64,000 bases of DNA from Theropithecus gelada (Eukaryota; Chordata; Mammalia; Primates; Cercopithecidae): positions 3,128,839-3,192,838 of the forward strand of contig NC_037682.1 in assembly GCF_003255815.1 (NCBI RefSeq), given 5' to 3'. Position numbers and translations under genes: made by a program. The notes under the pieces are model-generated. The model was not told the DNA's origin and did no database searches. It saw nothing but the letters and a program-made list of their open reading frames with translations. Positions 22,794-32,121 of the stretch are shown piece after piece (within the stretch, counting starts at the first letter, position 1; each line of letters begins with the position of its first letter).

Positions 22794-23093
22794 TTTTTTT
22801 TTTTTTTTTTTTGAGACGGAGTCTCACTCTGTTGCCCAGGCTGGAGTGCAGTGGTGCGATCTTGGCTCACTGCAACCTCCGCCTCCCGGGTTCAAGCGAT
22901 TCTCCTGCCTCAGCCTCCCAAGTAGCTGGAATTACAGGCACGTGCCACCACGTCCGGCTAATTTTTTGTATTTTTAGTAGAGATGGGGTTTCACTGTGTT
23001 AGCCAGGATGATCTTGATCTCTTGACCTTGTGATCTGACCACCTCGGCCTCCCAAAGTGCTCGGATTACAGGTGTGAGCCACCGCGCCCAGAC
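22794..23093 (-). repeat. Alu element (AluS/Y-like), minus strand
   Basis: T run, then 'gagacggagtctcactctg' through to 'gagccaccgcgcccaga'. Full length. Confidence 0.94.
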
Positions 23094-23420
23094 TTTTTTT
23101 TTTTTTTTTTTTTTTTTCTTTTTTTGACAGGGTCTTGCTCGCACTGTCGCTCAGGCTGGAGAGTACAGTGATGCAGTTGATCATGGCTCACTGCAATCTC
23201 CACTTCTCAAGCTCAAGTGATCCTCCCACCTCAGCCCCCCGAGTAGCTGGGACCACAGGTGCACACACACCACCAAGCCTGGCTAATTTTTAAAACTTTT
23301 GTAGAGATAGAGTCTCGCTATATTGCCCCAAGCTGGTCTCAAACTCCTGCTCTCAAGCGACCCTCCCACTTCAGCCTCCCAAAGTGCTTGGATTACAGGT
23401 GTGAGCATCCACACCCAGCC
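23094..23420 (-). repeat. Alu element (AluJ-like), minus strand
   Basis: T run, then 'gacagggtcttgctcgcactg' and a diverged reversed Alu ending 'catccacacccagcc'. It directly follows the previous Alu head to tail. Confidence 0.91.
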
Positions 23421-23425
23421 AGGAT

Positions 23426-23739
23426 TTCTTTTTTTTTTTTTTTTTTTTTTTTTTTTGAGACGGAGTCTTGCTCTGTCACCCAGGCTGGAGTGCAGTGGCC
23501 GGATCTCAGCTCACTGCAAGCTCCGCCTCCCGGGTTCACGCCATTCTCCTGCCTCAGCCTCCCAAGTAGCTGGGACTACAGGCGCCCGCCACCTCGCCCG
23601 GCTAGTTTTTTTGTATTTTTTAGTAGAGACGGGGTTTCACCGTGTTAGCCAGGATGGTCTCGATCTCCTGACCTCGTGATCCGCCCGACTCGGCCTCCCA
23701 AAGTGCTGGGATTACAGGCTTGAGCCACTGCGCCCGGCC
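23426..23739 (-). repeat. Young Alu (AluYR-like, Old World monkey), minus strand
   Basis: Low divergence, with the same diagnostic set as the copy at 18.0 kb ('cagtggccggatctcagctc', 'ccacctcgcccggctag', 'ggattacaggcttgagcc'). It is flanked on both sides by 'ccaggatttctt' (about 23,418 and 23,739), a clear target-site duplication. Confidence 0.9.
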
Positions 23740-24170
23740 AGGATTTCTTAAGGATGCTGGAGTGTGGGCAGCCAGCTCCATCTCTGAGACTTTGACCCTT
23801 CCCCAAATCACAATCATTTTATTCCTTCATCAAAGAAAAAAAAAAAAAAAAAAGATGACTTACTAGACACTTGTTAAGGCACACACCACACACAAAACTA
23901 CAGTATAGTAGGACAGATGGTAACCAAGAGAGAACTCAGGATCTGTCACTACCAGCTGGAAACACCTGACCTCCAGCCTGCAAATGTGACAAGCTGGAAC
24001 AACACCAGCAGGACACTGAACACAGCTTGCACGGTTGAGTCTCTGCATCATTTCTGGACATGTGGCCAAGTAACCAGAACAACTTGAAATGGCACCGAGC
24101 CTTTGCTGTCATTCCCATAAACCTCTAACAGTGAGCTGGGTCTTGGGTCTTCAAAGAACCTGTCTCTGTC
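23740..24170. other. Intergenic, no gene seen
   Basis: Unique sequence with an A run at 23,837-23,852. No gene was recognised. Confidence 0.45.
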
Positions 24171-24174
24171 AGCT

Positions 24175-24560
24175 TATCTTATGCTGTGTAACAAACAGGC
24201 CCAAAGCTCTTGGTGGCATACACCAAGCATGGTGGATCTCTCACTCACCACGATGGCCCCTATGCTGGAGGGCTGGGGTTGTGCTCCATTTTCTCTTTTG
24301 GAAGGAGCAGCCCCTGTCTGAGATCTCACTTGTCTCACAGCAGAGGGATGAAATGGCAGAACGCTGGCTTTGACGGGCTCCATTCAGCAATGGTACATGC
24401 CAAGTGGGTTACATTTCACTGCCCAGAGCAAGTTACATGGCCACGTCTGATATTGATGTGTGGGAAATGCAGAATCTTCCTGCAGTTGGGGAGGCAGCTA
24501 TTGGGACAATATGCAATTCATTACAGGGCCAGCTGGATGAAGAATGGCCAAGGGCCCAGG
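24175..24560 (+). repeat. Possible old LTR/MER-type repeat
   Basis: The 'gctgtgtaacaaacaggcccaaagctcttggtggc' start resembles a common medium-reiterated repeat that begins 'gctgtgtaacaaaccaccccaaaactt'. Strong divergence afterwards. The family was not identified. Confidence 0.4.
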
Positions 24561-24724
24561 CTCTTCATCCCGAGCCAGGCCGAACCAGCCGAGGCCCTGA
24601 GATCAAGCTACAGTCATCAGTGTTCGTTTGGAATTATGCCTTGTCCTTGTTGCGTCCACATTGTAGTAGGGTTTCTGTTTTTTAATTCATCTGAAATTGG
24701 TGGTTGGTGTGGTCCACAGATGAG

Positions 24725-25400
24725 AAACAGGAACTCTCAACACTGCCCTTCAACAGGAGCTGCAGTGGGAACACAAATGGTGCAGCCACTTTGGAAGATG
24801 GTTTGGTGGTTTCTTACAAAACTAAATGTACCCTTCACATATGATCCATCGCACACCATCCAGCAATTGTACTCCTTGGTATTTGCCCAAATGAGTTGAA
24901 AACTTGCATCCACACAAAAACCTGCATGTGGATATTGATAGCAGCTTTATTCATTATTGCCAAAACCTGGAAGCCTTCAGGAGGTGAGTGGCTAAACAAA
25001 CTGTGGTGCATCCAGTCAGTGGAATATTATTCAGTGCTAAAAAGAAATGAGCTCAAGTCATGGAAAGACATGGAAGAACCTTAAGTATTATTAAGTCGAA
25101 GAAGCTGATCTCAAAAGGCTGATGCTGTGTGAGTCCAACTCTATGACATTATAGAAAAGGCAAAACTACGAAGACAGTAAAAGGATCAGTGGTTGCAGGA
25201 GTTAGGGAGGACGGAGGGATGACTAGGTGGAGCACAGAGGATTTTGAGGGCCGTGAAACTACCTTGTACGATACTGTAATGGCGGATACAGGACAGTAAG
25301 CCTCTGTCCAAACCCATAGAATGTACAGCACTGAGAACGGACCCTCATGTAACCGATGGACTTCGGTTAATAATATTGAATCAAAAAATAGCAAACAATA
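24725..25400 (+). mobile_element. Old L1 (L1M-type) 3' fragment, plus strand
   Basis: Retains the recognisable end of L1 ORF2: 'tgcagccactttggaagatgg', 'aatgtacccttcacatatgatcc', 'gcagctttattcattattgccaaaacctgg', 'gtggaatattattcagtgctaaaaag'. A diverged 3' UTR follows. Stops and indels break the frame, so it codes for nothing intact. Confidence 0.85.
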
Positions 25401-28400
25401 AAACAGTGCTCTCCAGACACCATCACCTGCTGTGTCACCTGCTGGGAGCTGGAGGAGGGGCTTCCTAGCCCCTTCTGTTTTAAAGGCTAGGCTGGTGCTT
25501 GGCTCAGCTCTGTCCTCCCCTAACACTAACCACCTTTGTATGCACCACAGCCCACTGGAGGGGTTTTCGGATGTCACCTCCCCAGGGGGAGAAAGCACCT
25601 GCAGCAGGGACCTTCTGTCTCTCTCTTCATTGCTAAGTCTCTGGTGCCTGGAACAGGGGCTGGCATGCTGGAGCTTGGAATGTCTACCCAGCCCAGTGCC
25701 TCTGCCCTCTGCCTGGATGGCCACAGGGCCCTTCTGGTCCCCTCACCCCCTTCCCTCTTGCTGGCGCTCCTCCTTCCTCACCTGGCAGCTGAGATGCTTC
25801 TACCACTCCCTGCTTTAGTCCCTCTGGGGCTCCCCACTGCTGGCTGATGAAATCCAATCTTTGGCACTAGTCCATCAGGCCCGGGGAGGTACAGGAGACC
25901 AGTAGGACAGGGCAGGGAAGGGGGAGGCCCAGCAGGCACACCCAAAAGACACCCTTACACTACACCATATGTATGCCCGTGTGCCAGCCTCACATGCACC
26001 AGCAGGCCAGGCCCGCCAAGGTCCCCTGGCACCAGCAGCCTCCCCTGCCTCATCTGTCCTGCCTCACCCTCATCCTCTGGCTCCAACACATCCACCCTTC
26101 TCCCTCACCACCTTCATCTGGACTGTCTGTAGATTAACGGAGCAACTGCCTGTCTTCCCAGCCCAGTCCGTGGGACAGGATAGTGCAATGGTTTCCAGGC
26201 CTGGTCCCAGAGCACCCCAGCCCAACATCCCTCTGCCCTGCCAAGGTCAGCAGCATGACCTCAGGTGGATTACTCCATGCCTCAGTGTCCTCTTCAAACA
26301 AGGAACATGATGGGACCTGGCTGAAGCTGATCCTGCTTAGCACATGCCTGGCACAGGGAAAAGCCATTGCTATGTGCCTGGTGGTCCTGGTGTCATAGTT
26401 CATATGATGATCGTGGATCCCCAGTGGAGCTGGGGTGTGACTCCCACACAGCCGACCCATGAGTGCTCTGGCCGCCAGCCGGTGCCTGTGTTTTCAGCTT
26501 GGATGAGGCCTGGGGGCTGGGACGCATGCTCGTATCTGCTCTTCCCCAACAGCACGGGTGAGAAGAGAGCTTTGCAAACAGTGCCATCGGGTATTATTTC
26601 CATGGCTGTCCCCACATGAGAATCACATAACACAGCACTGGAAAAAACCCTGGACATTTCTCAGCCCAGATGGGGAAACCGAGGCCCCCAGAAGGAAAGG
26701 CCAGCTTGCCTGGGTCACATGTGCCCAGAGTCCCACCTGTGACTAGCAACCCACGGAGGGTGGTGGCCTGTGGGTCCCTGCAGCCAGCTCCTGCCCTGGG
26801 GAGAAACTCCTCCTGAGAAATGGCACTGGGCCTCACCTTCACGTCCCCACAAAGCCCTCACACTGCTTTTGAAAAAGCTACCCTTGAGTGACAAGAGGGT
26901 GCTGGGCAACCACATATCCCGTGCCCAGGGGCCAGGACTGTGAGAAGTCAAGCAAGGTAGGAGCCCCACCAGCCCTGGCTGCAGCAGGAGGCCTGGCAGC
27001 AGATGCCACTGTGGATGATGAGGATCCACCCTAGCAGATCGGTCACCAGAAACAGTTAACTCAGGTTACCCTGTGCACCCACGAACTGCCTGCCAAGCAC
27101 CCGGTCCAGCCTCCTCCCAGCCCAGGGCAGAAGGCACTGCCACCCTCCTTTATCTCAGAAGGGAAACGGCTTTGTGCTGCTCACACAGGTGAATGCTGCA
27201 GTTTCTCCACTGGGGAGAGGTTTGAAGGTTGAAGCCAGGTCTACATGGGTCTGGTCCCTCGTTACCATCGGCTGAGGGTCCCTGTTGCTGAGGCAAAGCA
27301 GCGGGACCTGCCACTCTCAGGTCCCAGGGGCATTTCCCAGAGTCTGGCCCCAGCTGGGCCTCGAGGCCAGCCCCTTCGCCCTCCTCGCCCAGCCCTTCCA
27401 GGCAGCTGGGGGAGGCTCAGTTAATTATATGTCTAAATACATCTCGAGCATCTCAAGTTGAGCCCCCCCTTTGTCCCTGACCCAGTGCGGGGCCGGTGGG
27501 GGGGAGGGAAGTCAGCAACTGTCACGTAGGGCCCCATGAGGGTCCACCAGCTCTTTTCTTCTCCTAGCCCAAGGCACCAGCAAAAATACTGCTAGCTGTT
27601 CTGTTTTTGCTATTTTACGTCACCCTTTCCATTGTAAGCCATAATTTTCAGAGGTTTATAGGTCAGCTATTAAAAAAATAATAAACGTCTCTTTTACCAA
27701 GAGGGAGCGCTTTGAAACTAGTCGGCTGGTAGGGCCGACAGTGTGGGTGCACAGGGAGGCACACAGCCTCGACTTCTTCCACCAAAGCCTGGTCATCAGA
27801 AACCACCCGTCCCCATGCCCTCCTGGTTCCAGGGCACCACCCCTTTGTGTTCTCATTTCTCCCTCCCCTCAGAGGCTTCGAGGCTGCCCCCCTCCACTGC
27901 AGGTGTGACTAGACCTTGAACATTTTGGGTGTTTTGACCTAGGGAGACCCTGGTGCAAGGCCTGAAGAAAAGTCTGTAGGACTGGATGTGTCTTGGTGGA
28001 GTCCTGCTCCCCACCCTCTACCCCAGCACATCCTCAAACTAGCAGGGTCCTGAGCCCATCAGCGGGGGCAGAGGGGTTTCTCATGGTTTCCTTTAAACAA
28101 GCCTGAGTCTGGGCAGCAAGTCAGGGGCTGTGCTCCCTGCCTGCTGGGGCTATGTGAAGCCCACGCTTGTCTTTCTGCAGCCCCGCAGGTGGGAGGTGAT
28201 AAATGCAGGGTGCACTGCAGGCCGGCCGCCCCTCCTGAGATAATGGAACTGGAGCAGGTGGATTTGGGCCAGGCCCAGCCAGGAGAGAGGCTTCCCCTTT
28301 TGGATGGACTGGGGATGCCCACTTTGGCCTGCTCTCTCTTGCGTTCTAGCTCTCCAGCTTTTGGGGGTGCAGGAGAAGGGAGCTGGAGGCAGGCATAAGC

Positions 28401-28415
28401 ACAAACAGACTGGAG
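25401..28415. other. Intergenic region 3' of CDKN1C, no gene seen
   Basis: About 3 kb of mostly unique sequence. A MIR-like piece lies near 26,180-26,360 ('gattactccatgcctcagtgtcctc', 'cacatgcctggcaca'). An AT-rich block at 27,415-27,720 looks constrained and is listed separately. No exon was recognised. Confidence 0.5.
27415..27720. promoter_or_regulatory. AT-rich conserved-looking block with CRE-like site
   Basis: Two AT-rich blocks ('cagttaattatatgtctaaatac' at 27,420 and 'tgctattttacgtcaccctttcc' at about 27,608) flank GC-rich sequence and lack repeats. TTACGTCA at 27,615-27,622 is a CREB/ATF-type site. It lies about 0.7-1 kb beyond the CDKN1C 3' end. The composition and motifs are seen, and enhancer function is a guess. 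Confidence 0.35.
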
Positions 28416-28435
28416 TTGCAGCATTTTTCGGCCTC

Positions 28436-28441
28436 TTTATT
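28436..28441 (-). promoter_or_regulatory. CDKN1C: CDKN1C poly-A signal AATAAA
   Basis: TTTATT on the plus strand reads AATAAA on the minus strand, followed by an A/T-rich stretch ending in 'aaaaatgctgc'. Its position at the end of the CDKN1C-like 3' UTR supports it as the used signal. Confidence 0.88.
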
Positions 28442-29115
28442 TAGAACCCGGCGGACGAGGGGCCGGGGCAGTGGTACAGACGGCTCAGGAACCATTTTAA
28501 CAGATTTGTCTTCAAGTTTAAGATAAACACAGTAATAATAAGAGAGCGAGCGAAAGCGCGAAGAGACTGCAAGCTAGATGGGCATGTATGGCAGCTACAG
28601 CTTGTGAGTGACCCCTTTCCCCAGAGTCCGCGATGAAAATAAAGTTACACTTGTCAATAACCGGATGTGGGAGATGGATGGTGCCTTTGGCATAACCAAT
28701 AACCAAGCTAGTGCGTGGCAGAGCGGTCCACGCCTGGACATAAATAGAAAATATAAGTTAGTATAACTTTAAAAACTTTTTGTACAAATATACATGGTTT
28801 TTTTATTTTTTTCCTTTTTTTTTTCTTTTTTCTTTTTTTTTGCACTGAGTTTCAGCAGAGATTAAACATTTTATATAAATGACTCTTAAAGCTTTACACC
28901 TTGGGACCAGTGTACCTTCTCGTGCAGAATACATTTAGATATAAAAAGACGTTATTAATACATTGCACAGTTTTCAAAATTTAAACACAAAACCGAACGC
29001 TGCTCTGCGGCAGCCGCCGCCGGTTGCTGCTACATGAACGGTCCCAGCCGAGGCCCAGCGCCCTTCCAACGTCCGCTGCCCCGGCAGGTTCCCTCGGGGC
29101 TCTTTGGGCTCTAAA
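28442..29115 (-). other. CDKN1C: CDKN1C 3'-UTR exon
   Basis: A non-coding last exon. The acceptor reads 'cccgcag' on the minus strand with the first exon base at 29,115 ('tttagagcccaaagagcc'). The intron before it is only 82 nt. The exon has no coding role because the stop codon lies in the previous exon. Confidence 0.85.
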
Positions 29116-29202
29116 CTGCGGGGAGAAGGGCGGTCAGGAAAGCCGGCGGGGACCCCGCGGGTCAGCCCCCCGCGCCCCCCAGGTGCGCTGTACTCACTTC
29201 GC

Positions 29203-29333
29203 TCACCGCAGCCTCTTGCGCGGGGTCTGCTCCACCGAGCCCACTCCAGGGGCGGCGCTGGGAGCGGGACACGGCGCGGGGACATCGCCCGACGACTTCT
29301 CAGGCGCTGATCTCTTGCGCTTGGCGAAGAAAT
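29203..29333 (-). CDS. CDKN1C: CDKN1C coding exon 2 (QT domain and stop)
   Basis: The acceptor reads 'cccgcag' with the first base at 29,333. It completes an Asp codon and encodes DFFAKRKRSAPEK and the QT/nuclear-signal tail to TGA at 29,205-29,203. The exon continues seven bases past the stop to the donor GTGAGT (first exonic-end base 29,198). The PCNA-binding-like segment that includes the FFAKRK region is where IMAGe-type variants cluster in human (established knowledge). Confidence 0.95.
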
Positions 29334-30747
29334 CTGCGGGCGACAGCGCGCGCGGCCGGTCAGGGCGGGGCCGGCCCGGAGCCCCGAGAGGGGGCCAGGA
29401 GAGGGCACGGGGCGCGGGCCGGCCGGGGTGGGGGCGCCGTCCCCGCCCGCGCCGAGGTCCGCGGCGGGTCAGCTTTGTTTACGTCGCCGCGCAATGTGCT
29501 GTGTAAGCATTTCCCCTTGTCCCGCGGCCAAGCCCCCCGGGGCCGCCGCCGCGCTTAACCCCCTCCGCGCCGTGCTCACGGCGCCCGGCCGCGCCCGGGG
29601 AGGGGCTCCCGCGCCAGGGGCGAAGACCGCGCTCCCGGGAGGTCGCGGCCGGGACTCAGCCTCCCACCCCGCCCGCGCAAAGCCGCTGGAGGACATAACA
29701 ACGGGGCGGGGAGGGGGGTGCGGGCGCAGCCGCGCCCTGAGCGCTGCGGGCCCTTTAATGCCACGGGAGGAGGCGGGAACCCAGCGAGGCCCCCGAGGGC
29801 TGGGGGGACCGGCCGGCCGGACAAAGCGGGGCCGGGCCGGGCCGGGGCGGGGCCGTGCGGGGCTCACCGGAGATCAGAGGCCCGGACAGCTTCTTGATCG
29901 CCGCGCCGTTGGCGCTGGCGGCCGCGGTGCCGGCCGCGGGACGTCCCGAAATCCCCGAGTGCAGCTGGTCAGCGAGAGGCTCCTGGCCGCGCTGCCCCTG
30001 GTTCGCGCCCTGCTCGGCGCTCTCTTGAGGCGCCGCGTCCTGGGCCGGGGCCGGGGCCGGGGCCGGGACGGGGGCCGGGGCCGGGGCCGGGGCCGGGGCC
30101 GGGGCCACGACTGGGGCCGGGGCTGGGGCCGGGGCCACGACTGGAGCCGGGGCCGGAGCCGGAGCCGGAGCCGGGGCCGGGGCCGGGGCCGGGGCCGGGA
30201 TCGGGGCCGGGGCCAGGACCGGGGCCGGGGCCAGGACCGCGACCGCGATCGGAGCCGCAACCGGAGCCGGGGCCGGGGCTGGAGCCAGGACCGGGGCTGG
30301 GGGCGGGGTGGACGGCGGGGCCGGGACCGGGACATTAGGCAGCTGCTCCGGCGCCTCCTCGAGGCCGTCGAGGGACTCAGCGGCCGGCTCGAGGGGCGGG
30401 CTGACAGCCACCGCGACCGCGACGGGCCGCGGCGCCAGCAGCAGGCGGCAGCGCCCCACCTGCACCGTCTCGCGGTAGAACGCGGGCACCGAGTCGCTGT
30501 CCACTTCGGTCCACTGCAGGCGTCCTGGGCCCCGCAGCGGCATGTCCTGCTGGAAGTCGTAATCCCAGCGGTTCTGGTCCTCGGCGTTCAGCTCAGCCAG
30601 GCGGGCCTGCAGCTCGCGGCTCAACTCCTCGTGGTCCACCGGCCCGAAGAGGCTGCGGCAGGCGCTGGTGCGCACAAGTACTGGAAAGGTCCCACGGGCG
30701 ACAAGACGCTCCATCGCGGATGTGCTGCGGAGGGACGCGTCGGACAT
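29203..30747 (-). CDS. CDKN1C: Cyclin-dependent kinase inhibitor 1C (p57KIP2), join of two exons
   Basis: The coding sequence joins 30,747-29,868 to 29,333-29,203, giving 1,011 nt or 336 aa plus stop. The protein is a nuclear Cip/Kip inhibitor that binds cyclin/CDK2-type complexes and holds cells in G1. The start MSDASLRS matches the family. The CDK-inhibitory domain is at about 29-95: the cyclin-binding ACRSLFG (29-35), the WDYDF kinase-binding stretch (61-65), QWTEV (78-82) and FYRET (90-94), which blocks the ATP pocket. A proline-alanine (PAPA) region spans about 141-238. The C-terminal QT domain has the nuclear signal KRKR just after the splice junction and ends TPRKRLR. Human is about 316 aa from memory, and the extra residues lie in the PAPA repeat. 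In human and mouse the gene is maternally expressed, and loss causes Beckwith-Wiedemann-type overgrowth. A second in-frame methionine at residue 12 gives the shorter known isoform. No frame break is seen. Confidence 0.96.
29868..30747 (-). CDS. CDKN1C: CDKN1C coding exon 1 (codons 1-293 and first base of 294)
   Basis: Start codon at 30,747-30,745 in the context 'gggccATGtcc'. The exon ends in 'atctccg' before the donor GTGAGC. It encodes the whole CDK-inhibitory domain and PAPA region. The open frame continues past the donor for 37 codons into the intron, so an unspliced reading would give a false C-terminus. Confidence 0.95.
30041..30335 (-). repeat. CDKN1C: PAPA-coding GGGGCC-type repeat in CDKN1C
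   Basis: The plus strand is a degenerate (GGGGCC)n array, and the coding minus strand reads CCGGCCCC-type, encoding alternating Pro-Ala with Val/Ile interruptions. Pure GGGGCC runs are three units at 30,047-30,064, six at 30,071-30,106 and four at 30,173-30,196. The array varies in length between primates and probably explains the longer protein here. Confidence 0.92.
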
Positions 30748-30756
30748 GGCCCGGGG

Positions 30757-30891
30757 CTGCGCGAACGCGGGCAGCGAGAGAGGAGAGGACAGCGAGAAGA
30801 AGGGGAAAGGAGAGGAGGAGAGGGCGGAGGCCGGGTGCAAGGGAGACCCCGCGCCGCCCGACTCTGCGTGTGCGAGGGACGCGGCGGCTAC
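30757..30891 (-). other. CDKN1C: Possible CDKN1C 5'-UTR intron with two acceptors
   Basis: On the minus strand a donor CAG|GTAGCC (GT at 30,891-30,890) is followed by a pyrimidine-rich stretch and the acceptor 'gttcgcgcag' (AG at 30,758-30,757) nine bases before the ATG. A second acceptor, 'cctccgcag', lies inside the coding region just before the residue-12 methionine (about 30,725). Using the first keeps the long isoform, and using the second gives the short isoform that starts at Met12. The splice signals are seen, but their use is inferred. Confidence 0.5.
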
Positions 30892-31057
30892 CTGGCTGTC
30901 CGGTGGTGGACTCTCCTGCGTCGGGTTCGTCTGTCTCGTTCGGCCGGCAGCCGCGCCCCCTCGATGCCTGCTGGCTCGCTCGCTGGATCAGACCTGGCTG
31001 GCACCCCTCGAGCACAGCGCACTTGGCCTGTGGAACGCCCAGCCCGCCTGGGCCCCC

Positions 31058-31063
31058 TTTATA
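31058..31063 (-). promoter_or_regulatory. CDKN1C: CDKN1C TATA box
   Basis: Reads GTATAAAGG on the minus strand within a CpG-dense promoter. The transcript start is expected about 25-30 nt downstream, near 31,030. Confidence 0.88.
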
Positions 31064-31460
31064 CGCGCGGGCCCCACCCCCGTGCGCGCGGGCCCGGCCG
31101 CGATTAGCATAATGTAGTATTTTCAGTTTCAACAACACCGCGGCGATTGGCTGCCTCCCCGCTGCCCCGCCCCTCCGCGGCCCGGCCCCAGAGCACCGCC
31201 CATTGGCCGCGCGCACACCCACCGGGGGAGGGGCGGGGCGCGCGGCCGGGGCGCGCGGCTGATTGGCGGCCGCGGGGCGAGCGCGCTGTAGCAGGGGAAG
31301 GGGGCGGTGAGCGGGGCGGGGGCGGGAGTTAAAGGGCGCTGCGGGCGGTAACGTGACACCGCGACGCCCCGCCCCCTCGCCCCATCCCCCCTGCAAACCC
31401 CCCCCCCCCGCTCCCGCCCCCCGCCGGCTCCTTTGTCTGAAGGCGGGGGCCTCAGCCCTG
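31064..31460 (-). promoter_or_regulatory. CDKN1C: CDKN1C promoter: CpG island, three CCAAT boxes, GC boxes
   Basis: ATTGG (CCAAT on the minus strand) occurs at 31,146-31,150, 31,202-31,206 and 31,262-31,266, spaced 56 and 60 bp. Many GGGCGGGG-type Sp1 boxes lie between and beyond them (for example 31,228-31,240 and 31,310-31,325). A short AT-rich element (31,100-31,135, 'gattagcataatgtag', 'cagtttcaac') sits between the TATA box and the first CCAAT box and stands out in this GC-rich stretch. The CpG island continues into the gene body to about 28,980. Confidence 0.88.
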
Positions 31461-32090
31461 CGCGGCAGGGGCCGGCTCCCGGCGGGTGCAGTGTCCGGCC
31501 AGGCCCAGCTCGACCCCGGCCCGGTCCGGACCCCAGCGCCTAGCTCCGTCCCGCGCTTGCCCCTGGGCCTCCTGCGCCAGCTGACAGGGCTTGGACCCGC
31601 CGCTGCCAGCTCGGCCCTGGCCTGCGCCGGATGGGGTCTTCGGCTGCCCCCGCGCGGCCTGCTGCTGCTGGGCTGGTGTCCTTTCGAGGGCTCCGCGCAC
31701 CTGGAGCCCTCACACACCTGCTGGCCCTAAAGCCCTCGAGTCGGGAGGGAGGACAGGGGTCAGCTCTACTCTTTCCCCGAGCGACCATGTGTGGGACACC
31801 TTGAGAGACTCCCACCAGCCCCCTGGAGCTGGAGTCTGAAGCTGCTATCTGCGGAGGCCCACCCTGCCCAGTAGATGGAACAGAGGCTGAGCCCATCATG
31901 TCACTGTCGGGGGTCCCAGCCCTTCTCAGTCTTGGGCCGGACCACTCCAGCCCCGGAATCTGCCTGTCCAGGCTAGCTGGAGGCAGTTGTACTGGGTAAA
32001 AGTGAAAGATCTGCCCGAGGTCACAGGGGAAGGGGCTGTGAAGAAGCATGCCCCTCCCCCGCCTGCAGCCCTTCCTGGTACAGACCTTGG
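31461..32090. other. Upstream region of CDKN1C, no gene seen
   Basis: GC-rich sequence leaving the CpG island. A 374-codon minus-strand open frame (from 31,717) runs through the promoter only because of composition. Confidence 0.5.
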
Positions 32091-32091
32091 T

Positions 32092-32121
32092 CGTGCGCAC
32101 ACGCACACACACGCGCGCGCG

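Larger units (their letters stand above)
28418..31033 (-). other. CDKN1C: CDKN1C transcription unit (mRNA extent, estimated)
   Basis: The minus-strand unit runs from just downstream of the TATA box (TATAAA reading 31,063 to 31,058) to about 15-20 nt past the AATAAA signal (28,441 to 28,436). The transcript start near 31,033 and the 3' end near 28,418 are estimated from these signals and from the human gene as I recall it. Intron 1 of the coding part is 29,867-29,334. A second intron, 29,197-29,116, lies just after the stop codon and separates the 3'-UTR exon (29,115 down to the poly-A site). The 3' UTR is AT-rich and contains long A tracts (reading the minus strand near 28,795-28,842). Confidence 0.88.

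Noticed and set aside
24725..25400. Reverse-transcriptase-like protein fragments
   Set aside because: Remnant of an old L1 ORF2 with stops and indels, not a host gene.
1..28400. Search for KCNQ1 coding exons
   Set aside because: None recognised. By the human map the KCNQ1 3' end lies several kb beyond the left edge.
30047..30196. Pathogenic-length GGGGCC expansion
   Set aside because: The longest pure run is six units, and the repeat is a normal coding part of CDKN1C.
29428..31107. 559-codon plus-strand open frame with long Gly-Arg stretches
   Set aside because: It is the mirror of CDKN1C exon 1, its intron and its promoter. The hexamer repeat keeps all frames open. No independent start context, domain or splice support.
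30593..31717. 374-codon minus-strand frame through the CDKN1C promoter
   Set aside because: It overlaps the TATA box, CCAAT boxes and 5' UTR of CDKN1C in another frame.
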